64,000 nt of DNA from Micromonospora thermarum (GTDB taxonomy: Bacteria; Actinomycetota; Actinomycetes; Mycobacteriales; Micromonosporaceae): positions 124,001 to 188,000 of the forward strand of contig NZ_JAATEO010000003.1 of the NCBI RefSeq assembly GCF_012034245.1, written 5' to 3'. Below the pieces are notes generated by a model, which searched no databases, was not told where the DNA came from, and saw only the letters and a list, made by a program, of their open reading frames with translations. Positions 58,265 through 64,000 of this stretch are shown piece by piece. Within the stretch, counting starts at the first letter, position 1. Each line of letters opens with the position of its first letter. The position numbers and the translations under genes are program-made.

Positions 58265-59125
58265 TCAGGGGCGGGAGGGCCAGGCTCCTGGCGGGGTTCT
58301 CGGTGGCGCGTCGCCGATCAGCTCGGTCAGGCGGGTCAGGTCGCGGCGGCCGGTGACGCGGTAGGCGGGGACGTCCGGATCGAGGACGGCGTTGGGCAGG
58401 CCGGCGGCGGCCAGGGCGGCGCCGACGGCCGCCACGTGCGCGTCGTCGACGGCGCCGAGGCGCAGCACGACGTCGGGCGGCTCCACCGATCCGGCGGCCG
58501 CGAGCCACAGCCGCAGTCGCCGGCCGTTCAGGTGGAGGCCGTCCGGCGGGCGCTTCGCCGGGCCGTTCAGCCACGCCGCCGCGAGCGGCTTCAGGAGCCG
58601 GGTGTACGACGTCCGCACCGCGTGCCGCCCGTCCCCGGTCTCCTCCCAGCTCGCCCGCAGGCCCCGCGCGGCCAGCTCGGCGACGAGCACGTGGACCCGC
58701 CACGCGGCGTCGACCACCACCGCCAGCCGGGCGGTGCCGCCCATGACGGACACCTCGGCGGGGCCGGCGAGCAGGCCGGCCAGGTCGGCGACGGACGGAT
58801 CGGTGGCCTCGGCGCCGAAGAAGGCCAGCTGCCGGCGGGGATCGTCCGGGCGCGGCGGATCGCCGGCGGGGCCGGACCCGGCGGTGTCGATGGCCCGCCC
58901 AGGGTCCCGGTCCGCGTCGCCGGTCCCGGGATCCGCCCCGGGAGCCGCCCCGGGAGCCGCCCTGGCACCCCGGGCGTCCGCGGCGCCGGTCGAGGGATCG
59001 GCCGGCGGGGCGGGACGCCGCCGGCGAGCGGGCTGTGCGGGAGCCGGCGCGGCCGGCGCGGGCACCGGGAAGAGCGTCGGCAGCGACTCCGCGTCCGACG
59101 ATCCGGCGGCACCGCTCAACGGCAC
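58265..59125 (-). CDS. Hypothetical protein downstream of lipoprotein gene
   Basis: 286 residues. The N-terminal about 110 residues are Pro/Ala/Asp-rich and probably disordered. A folded C-terminal half starts QLAFFGAEATDPSVADLAGL and includes TARLAVVVDAAWRVHVLVAE, TSYTRLLKPLAAAWLNGPAK and VVLRLGAVDDAHVAAVGAAL. No family recognised. GTG at 59125 overlaps the lipoprotein stop by 10 bp, so the two are coupled. The gene lies in a conserved topA-hppA interval. Confidence 0.6.
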   Translation of the reverse strand: MPLSGAAGSSDAESLPTLFPVPAPAAPAPAQPARRRRPAPPADPSTGAADARGARAAPGAAPGADPGTGDADRDPGRAIDTAGSGPAGDPPRPDDPRRQLAFFGAEATDPSVADLAGLLAGPAEVSVMGGTARLAVVVDAAWRVHVLVAELAARGLRASWEETGDGRHAVRTSYTRLLKPLAAAWLNGPAKRPPDGLHLNGRRLRLWLAAAGSVEPPDVVLRLGAVDDAHVAAVGAALAAAGLPNAVLDPDVPAYRVTGRRDLTRLTELIGDAPPRTPPGAWPSRP

Positions 59126-59658
59126 TCGGGGACCTCGGCGAAGGCGCGCTTCAACTCCTCGGAGTTGAGCCGGGTGGTGTCCAGCGCGCTGGCGTCGTAC
59201 TCCCGGTTCAGCGTCTCCACCGCGGCCCGCACCCCGTCGTAGAAGACGGTGGGTTGGCTGGTGCTCAGGCCGTCGATGACGTCGCGCGCCTTGCCGTACG
59301 CGTCGCGCATCCGCGCCAGCGACGTACGGAAGCCCTCCGACACCTCGGCCCCCTTCTCGGCGTCCGGGATGCCGGCCTGCTCGACCTTGCGTCGCGCGGT
59401 CTCGCTGGCCTGCTCCGCGCCGCCGAAGAGCCGCACGAGGTTCTCCTTGGCCTGCGCCGGGGTGGTCCGGGCGGTCATCTGCTGGTCGGTGCTGCTGGTG
59501 AGCTTGTTGATCTCGGCCCGCCAGGGCGTCAGGGCCGAACAAACCGACGCCGCCCAGGCCCGCGGGCTCGGCCCGCCGCCGCAGCCTGCGGCCAGCAGGA
59601 CGACCGTGGCCAGCAGCGCCGTCAGCTTTCCGGCGGCTGCCGCCCGGCACGTACGCAT
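59116..59658 (-). CDS. Lipoprotein, hypothetical
   Basis: 180 residues. Signal and lipobox: LTALLATVVLLAAGC with Cys near residue 26. The mature protein is helical (AKENLVRLFGGAEQASETAR, FRTSLARMRDAYGKARDVID) with a Thr/Gln-rich segment, resembling small actinobacterial lipoproteins of unknown role. The ATG at 59658 begins the signal; an earlier frame lacks one. Upstream is the hppA 3' end about 190 bp away. Confidence 0.7.
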   Translation of the reverse strand: MRTCRAAAAGKLTALLATVVLLAAGCGGGPSPRAWAASVCSALTPWRAEINKLTSSTDQQMTARTTPAQAKENLVRLFGGAEQASETARRKVEQAGIPDAEKGAEVSEGFRTSLARMRDAYGKARDVIDGLSTSQPTVFYDGVRAAVETLNREYDASALDTTRLNSEELKRAFAEVPECR

Positions 59659-59848
59659 GCGTTGCAGCGTACGGCGTCGCGTCCCGCCGCACACCGGTCA
59701 GGTTGGCCGGTGTGCGGTCCCGGCCGGCCAGGCTCGACCCGACGACGGCCCGCCGGTCCGGCGGCGAGCCGCCGGGCACGTACCCGGTGGGCGCCCGCCC
59801 GCGCCGGTCCCCGGCCGGCGTGGCCGACCGGGGACCGGGTCGTGGGGT

Positions 59849-62218
59849 TCAGGCGTTGACCGTCTCCGGCCGCTGGTCCGGGCTGCCCGCGCCGGTGCCG
59901 GTGCCGGAGTCCGCCATCGCCACGCCCTTGCGCTTGCTGAACACCACCGCCGCGACGACGATCAGCGTCGCCACCAGCGCGATGGTGAGCCGCAGGCCGG
60001 TGTTGCGCTCGTCGCCCACGCTCCAGGCCACGACGGCCGGGGCGATCAGCAGCGAGACCAGGTTCATCACCTTGATCAGCGGGTTGATCGCCGGCCCCGC
60101 GGTGTCCTTGAACGGGTCGCCGACGGTGTCGCCGATGACCGTCGCGGCGTGCGCCTCGGAGCCCTTGCCGCCGTACGCGCCGTCCTCGACCATCTTCTTG
60201 GCGTTGTCCCAGGCGCCACCGGAGTTGGCCAGGAACACCGCCATCAGCGTGCCCGCCCCGATGGCTCCGGCCAGGTACGACGCCAGGGCGCCCGGCCCGA
60301 GGCCGAAGCCGACCGCGATCGGCGCGAGGATGGCGAGCAGGCCGGGGGTCATCAGCTCGCGCTGCGCGTCCCGGGTGCAGATGTCGACGACCTTGCCGTA
60401 CTCCGGCCGCTGCGTGCGGTCCATGATCCCGGGCAGCTCGCGGAACTGCCGGCGAACCTCCATGACGACCGCGCCCGCCGAGCGGGACACCGCGTTGATG
60501 GCCAGACCGGAGAAGAGGAAGACCACCGCGGCGCCGATGATGAGGCCGACCAGGTTCCGCGGGTTCGCCACGTTCAGGAAGTTGATGATCTCGGTGTTCA
60601 CCGCGGGGTCGTCCACGCCGAGGTCACGCGCACCGGCCAGGGCCGACTTCAGCGTGTCGGTGTACGAGCCGAACAGCGCGGTGGCGGCGAGCACCGCGGT
60701 GGCGATCGCGATGCCCTTGGTGATCGCCTTCGTGGTGTTGCCGACCGCGTCCAGCTCGGTAAGCGTTCGGGCGCCGTGCTCGTCGATGTCGCCGGACATC
60801 TCCGCCACGCCCTGCGCGTTGTCGGAGATCGGGCCGAAGGTGTCCATCGCGACGATCACGCCGACGGTGGTGAGCAGACCGGTGCCGGCCAGCGCGACCG
60901 CGAACAGCGACAGCGTGATCGAGCTGCCGCCGAGCAGGAACGCGCCGAAGACACCCGCACCGATGAGCAGCGCCGAGTAGACCGCCGACTCCAGGCCGAC
61001 GCTGATGCCGGCGAGGATGACGGTGGCCGGGCCGGTCTGGGAACTCTTGCCGATGTCCTGCACCGGCCGGCGGTTGGTCTCGGTGAAGTAGCCGGTCAGC
61101 GCCTGGATCGCGGCGGCGAGCACGATGCCGATGACGACGGCGCCGATGGCCACCACCCGCGGGTTCTCGTCGACGCCGGTCAGGCCGCCCTCCAGCTCGG
61201 CGAAGGTCGCCGGCAGGTACGCCCAGGTGGCGATCGCCACCAGCACCGCGGAGATGAGCGCGGAGGCGTAGAAGGCCCGGTTGATGGCGGTCAGGCCGGA
61301 GCGGTCCGAGGCGCGGAGCCGGGTGATGAAGACGCCGATGATCGCGATGATCGCGCCGATACCGGAGACGATCAGCGGGAAGACCAGGCCCTGCTCGCCG
61401 AAGGCGGCGCGGCCGAGGATCAGCGCGGCGACCAGGGTGACCGCGTACGACTCGAACAGGTCGGCGGCCATGCCGGCGCAGTCGCCGACGTTGTCGCCCA
61501 CGTTGTCGGCGATGGTGGCGGCGTTGCGCGGGTCGTCCTCGGGGATGCCCTGCTCGACCTTGCCCACCAGGTCGGCGCCGACGTCGGCGGCCTTGGTGAA
61601 GATGCCGCCGCCGACCCGCATGAACATGGCGAGCAGCGCGGCGCCGAAGCCGAAGCCCTCCAGCACGGTCGGGGCGTCACCGGAGAACAGGAGGACGACC
61701 AGCGCGGCACCGAGGAGGCCGAGGCCGACGGTGAGGAAGCCGACCACACCGCCGGTGCGGAACGCGATCTTCATGGCGGCCTCCCGACCGCCCTCGCGCT
61801 CACGCGCGGCGGCCGCGACCCGCAGGTTGGCGCGGGTGGCCAGCCACATGCCGGCACCGCCGATGAAGGCGCTGAACAGCGCACCGACCACGAAGAACGC
61901 GGACCGGCCGATCTTCACCGCGGTCTCGCTGCCGTCGGTGTCGTGCACCGGCAGCAGGAAGAGCAGGACCATGGCGACGACCACGAAGATCGCCAGGGTG
62001 CGGAACTGCCGGACCAGGTACGCCGAGGCGCCCTCCTGCACCGCCCCGGAGATCTCCTGCATGTTGGTGGTGCCCTTGCCGGCTGCCAGCACGGATCTCG
62101 TCATCGTGGCCGCGAAGGCCAGCGCTACCGCCGCGATCACGGCGGCGAGAACCACGTACGTGACATTGTTCCCGGTGAGGGAGATCCCGCCGCTGTCAGC
62201 GGCCAAGGTGTCGGACAT
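59849..62218 (-). CDS. hppA: Proton-translocating membrane pyrophosphatase, K+-independent type
   Basis: 789 residues with about 16 hydrophobic segments. Family motifs: GGGIFTKAADVGADLVGKVE with the substrate-binding DVGADLVGKVE, EDDPRNAATIADNVGDNVGD, GDIDEHGARTLTELDAVGNT, and WDNAKKMVEDGAYGGKGSEA, IGDTVGDPFKDTAGPAINPL near the C-terminus. The segment GNTTKAITKG carries Lys where K+-dependent enzymes have Ala, so it should not need potassium. It couples PPi hydrolysis to H+ export across the membrane. ATG 62218 with AGGAGGACACAG upstream decides the start. Confidence 0.94.
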   Translation of the reverse strand: MSDTLAADSGGISLTGNNVTYVVLAAVIAAVALAFAATMTRSVLAAGKGTTNMQEISGAVQEGASAYLVRQFRTLAIFVVVAMVLLFLLPVHDTDGSETAVKIGRSAFFVVGALFSAFIGGAGMWLATRANLRVAAAAREREGGREAAMKIAFRTGGVVGFLTVGLGLLGAALVVLLFSGDAPTVLEGFGFGAALLAMFMRVGGGIFTKAADVGADLVGKVEQGIPEDDPRNAATIADNVGDNVGDCAGMAADLFESYAVTLVAALILGRAAFGEQGLVFPLIVSGIGAIIAIIGVFITRLRASDRSGLTAINRAFYASALISAVLVAIATWAYLPATFAELEGGLTGVDENPRVVAIGAVVIGIVLAAAIQALTGYFTETNRRPVQDIGKSSQTGPATVILAGISVGLESAVYSALLIGAGVFGAFLLGGSSITLSLFAVALAGTGLLTTVGVIVAMDTFGPISDNAQGVAEMSGDIDEHGARTLTELDAVGNTTKAITKGIAIATAVLAATALFGSYTDTLKSALAGARDLGVDDPAVNTEIINFLNVANPRNLVGLIIGAAVVFLFSGLAINAVSRSAGAVVMEVRRQFRELPGIMDRTQRPEYGKVVDICTRDAQRELMTPGLLAILAPIAVGFGLGPGALASYLAGAIGAGTLMAVFLANSGGAWDNAKKMVEDGAYGGKGSEAHAATVIGDTVGDPFKDTAGPAINPLIKVMNLVSLLIAPAVVAWSVGDERNTGLRLTIALVATLIVVAAVVFSKRKGVAMADSGTGTGAGSPDQRPETVNA

Positions 62219-62540
62219 CTGTGTCCTCCTGTACCGAACGCTCGCGCCCGACCGGTGGAGACGCACCGACCGGCGCCTGGATGCGGTGTCGCAAGCACGC
62301 GCCAACCCACCCCGAGCGGACCAGCGATGAACAACCGTTCCCGCTGGGTGCGGGATGGATCACTTGCTGACAACCCGCGTACTGTAGCCCTCCGCCGTGT
62401 CGGAGGTCACACCGAGGGGGCACCCTGTTCGGATGATCTTCGTCGCTGTGTTATGAGGAGAAATCTGATATAGGAGGGCGTCCATGACGATCAGGCCGCG
62501 CCCCCTGATCGGGACACGGCCTGCGGTAAGAGAGATCAGC
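62219..62540. other. hppA upstream region
   Basis: 322 bp without a convincing gene. A minus-strand TACAGT (plus ACTGTA near 62382) may be an hppA -10 box, giving a leader of about 150 nt; no clear riboswitch fold was found. An ATG at 62484 on the plus strand has a strong RBS (AGGAGG) but its frame is antisense to the anti-sigma gene. Confidence 0.4.
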
Positions 62541-62975
62541 TCAGCGGCCGACCGGCCACACCATCCGCACCTCGGTGCCGACGCCCTCCTCCACCGGGCG
62601 CACCTGGAGGTCCTCGACGAAGCCGGCGAGCAGCGCGAAGCCGACGCCGGTGGTCAGGGCGTCCTCGCTGAGCGACTCCTTGGCCAGCTCGTCCGGCGGC
62701 AGCGCGGCCAGGCCGATCCCGGCCTCGATCGGCGCCCGGTCGACGACCCGGACGGCGTACGGCCCCGAGTCGGACATCTCCACCAGCACCGGGTCGGGCA
62801 GGCCGTACTGCCGGTGCAGGGCGACCGCCCGGGTGCACGCCTCACCGATCGCCAGCCGCACCTCGTCGAGCAGGTCCTCCCGGACACCCGCCCGCCGGGC
62901 GACCGCGACGCCGACCAGTCGGGCGGTGCGGACGTGCACCGGCGCCGGCGAGAAGGAGAGGCGGACGGTCGCCAT
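62541..62975 (-). CDS. Anti-sigma factor-like ATP-binding protein (RsbW family), partner of BldG
   Basis: 144 residues of the GHKL ATPase/kinase fold of anti-sigma factors: VRTARLVGVAVARRAGVRED, DEVRLAIGEACTRAVALHRQ (N box), VEMSDSGPYAVRVVDRAP and GVGFALLAGFVEDLQVRP. In the N box the usual Asn (EAxxNA) is Arg (EACTRA), and the Gly-rich G1 box is weak. So ATP/Mg binding may be altered, or the protein acts without kinase activity. It is coupled to bldG (TGATG) and probably corresponds to the ApgA-type partner in Streptomyces. Confidence 0.85.
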   Translation of the reverse strand: MATVRLSFSPAPVHVRTARLVGVAVARRAGVREDLLDEVRLAIGEACTRAVALHRQYGLPDPVLVEMSDSGPYAVRVVDRAPIEAGIGLAALPPDELAKESLSEDALTTGVGFALLAGFVEDLQVRPVEEGVGTEVRMVWPVGR

Positions 62976-63310
62976 CACGCGCCGGTCGCCGCGTCGACCG
63001 TCGGGTGCAGCGGGAAGACCTGGTCGAGCGCGGTGATCCGGAAGATCTTCAGCAGCGGCTCCTTGTCGCAGACCAGGGCGAACGTGCCGCCCGCGGTCCG
63101 CAGCCGCTTGAGAGCGCCCACCAGCACGCCGAGCCCGGTGGAGTCGAGGAAGTCCACCCGGCCCAGGTCGACGACGACGTGCCGGGCACCAGCGTCGATC
63201 AGTTCGAGGAGGCGTTCCCGGAGCCGGGGGGCGGTGTAGACGTCCACCTCACCGCCGACCTCGAGCACCGTGTGCTCCCCCACGGTGCGGGTCGCCAGCG
63301 ACAGCTCCAT
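62975..63310 (-). CDS. bldG: Anti-anti-sigma factor BldG-like (STAS)
   Basis: 111 residues. The STAS fold is [40 protein letters not shown], then [20 protein letters not shown] with the phosphorylatable Ser57 and [20 protein letters not shown]. This closely resembles Streptomyces BldG, which controls development and antibiotic production by partner switching. ATG at 63310 with GAGGAGGG 5 nt upstream. It is divergent from the DEAD/DEAH helicase gene, the same arrangement I recall in Streptomyces. Confidence 0.9.
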   Translation of the reverse strand: MELSLATRTVGEHTVLEVGGEVDVYTAPRLRERLLELIDAGARHVVVDLGRVDFLDSTGLGVLVGALKRLRTAGGTFALVCDKEPLLKIFRITALDQVFPLHPTVDAATGA

Positions 63311-63452
63311 CGGTCCCTCCTCGCAAGAGCCGTAAACTCTCCAGGGCATTCAACCATTACCGCCGGAGGACCTCGTGGTCACCGGCGGCGGCTCACCTCT
63401 TACCCCGGGTCGCCGCTTTCCATCTCCGAACACCCGTGCGAGAGTGCAGGAC

Positions 63453-64000
63453 GTGACTGTCGACAGCTTCAGCCCGGCGCGTCTGCCGCCGCGCCACGAC
63501 CTGAAGCCGTCGTCCGCAGCCACCCTCAGCGCAGGCGCCGGCCCCGCTCCGGCCGACCTGCTGGCCCGGCTGCGCGCCCGCGGCGACGCCGACCCGGTCA
63601 CCCACGTCGAGCGGGTGCCGGCCCGCCCCGGCACGCCCGCGCCGTGGCCCGACTGGGCCCCGGCCGGCCTGCGCGCGGCGTTCGCCCGCCGGGGCGTGGT
63701 CGCGCCGTGGCGGCACCAGGCCGAGGCGGCCGATCTCGCGTACGCCGGGACGCACGTCGTCGTCGCCACCGGCACGGCGTCCGGCAAGTCCCTGGCGTAC
63801 CAGCTGCCGGCCCTGGCCACCCTGCTCGCCGACCCCCGGGCCACCGTGCTCTACCTCGCGCCGACCAAGGCGCTCGCCGCCGACCAGGTGCGCGCCGTCG
63901 CCGACCTGGAGCTGGAGGGGGTACGCCCCGCCTGCTACGACGGGGACACCCCGCGCGCCGAGCGGGAGTGGATCCGGCGGCACTCGCGGTTCGTGCTGAC
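63453..64000 (+). CDS. DEAD/DEAH-box ATP-dependent helicase, partial (C-terminus beyond window)
   Basis: 182 residues visible. RLPPRHDLKPSSAATLSAGA, then HVERVPARPGTPAPWPDWAP form the N-terminal extension. WRHQAEAADLAYAGTHVVVA and TGTASGKSLAYQLPALA hold the Q-motif-like and Walker A (ATGTASGKS), VLYLAPTKALAADQVRAV is motif Ia. The pattern matches the large helicase of the Lhr/YprA type that carries a C-terminal DUF1998 domain. The GTG at 63453 is the start (VTVDSFSPARLPP). The gene is divergent from bldG and the 142 bp between must hold both promoters. Confidence 0.85.
   Translation, partial: MTVDSFSPARLPPRHDLKPSSAATLSAGAGPAPADLLARLRARGDADPVTHVERVPARPGTPAPWPDWAPAGLRAAFARRGVVAPWRHQAEAADLAYAGTHVVVATGTASGKSLAYQLPALATLLADPRATVLYLAPTKALAADQVRAVADLELEGVRPACYDGDTPRAEREWIRRHSRFVL

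Noticed and set aside
59249..62473. 1074-residue open frame antisense to hppA
   Set aside because: Composition (Arg/Gly/His/Asp runs) is typical of antisense frames in high-GC genes; hppA is certain.
62219..62540. Riboswitch (for example c-di-AMP type) before hppA
   Set aside because: I could not find the conserved boxes or a consistent fold; only ordinary short hairpins.
62484..63239. Plus-strand ORF with a strong AGGAGG before its ATG
   Set aside because: It is antisense to the coupled anti-sigma and bldG genes and its product shows no family features; the RBS-like sequence is chance.

Overview
The window comes from a high-GC actinobacterium. GC-rich third codon positions, frequent GTG starts, many leaderless promoters (a TANNNT box about 6-10 nt before the start codon) and the gene content point to the family Micromonosporaceae, probably Micromonospora or a close relative; this is an inference from memory, not a database result. 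There is no rRNA and no CRISPR array. One tRNA-Thr(CGT) was found.

Layout. 1-9 kb: 5' part of a DUF3027 gene, an MFS transporter, the futalosine-pathway menaquinone genes mqnB and mqnD separated by an XRE-GNAT fusion gene and 0.8 kb of tandem repeats, a cold-shock protein, a HAD phosphatase and an XPB-like helicase-associated protein. 9-15 kb: L,D-transpeptidase and the XPB helicase, followed by a small island with a hicAB module, a truncated second hicB, a decayed second xpb copy, a FitA/VapC module, a GntR regulator and a frameshifted DivIVA-like gene. 15-17 kb: secreted M43 metalloprotease, a small basic ORF, a gutted TIGR03089 gene and a three-repeat secreted protein. 18-21 kb: NHEJ cluster (separate LigD polymerase and ligase genes, divergent Ku). 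21-32 kb: FKBP isomerase, oxidoreductase, acyl-CoA ligase, Nudix hydrolase, secreted CARDB-like protein, MFS exporter, a gutted MFS gene and a DJ-1/PfpI protein. 32-36 kb: ADP-heptose genes (hldE, GT2, GT9). 36-39 kb: a probable general-stress cluster (Hsp20, DUF2231, a PPOX-fold flavoprotein, SRPBCC) with two good SigB/SigF-type promoters. 39-46 kb: acyl-CoA dehydrogenase with its TetR regulator, methyltransferase, RibD-like reductase, tRNA-Thr and a membrane metallophosphoesterase. 45-64 kb: core housekeeping. A minus-strand series runs tmk (fused to an MFS domain), holB, ybaB-like, two WXG-like genes and ricT; then an alanine-racemase-like gene, a TetR/lactone-oxidase divergent pair, topA, a hypothetical gene and a lipoprotein, hppA, and the bldG anti-sigma pair divergent from a DEAD/DEAH helicase. 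As far as I recall, the topA-hppA-bldG-helicase order matches the Streptomyces coelicolor bldG region.

Most notable signals. (1) A SigB-like stress module whose SRPBCC gene has a folded leader covering its ribosome binding site. (2) Five GATC-bounded palindromes of 55-76 bp placed at gene 3' ends. (3) Three genes (a second xpb, TIGR03089, an EntS-like MFS) that kept both termini but lost their middles. (4) A toxin-antitoxin island with visible operator palindromes. (5) Two genes broken by single-base shifts that may be real decay or read errors. Several fusions and insertions (MFS-Tmk, XRE-GNAT, a long linker in HldE, a collagen-like segment in MqnB) add local colour. I saw no large mobile element and no phage.
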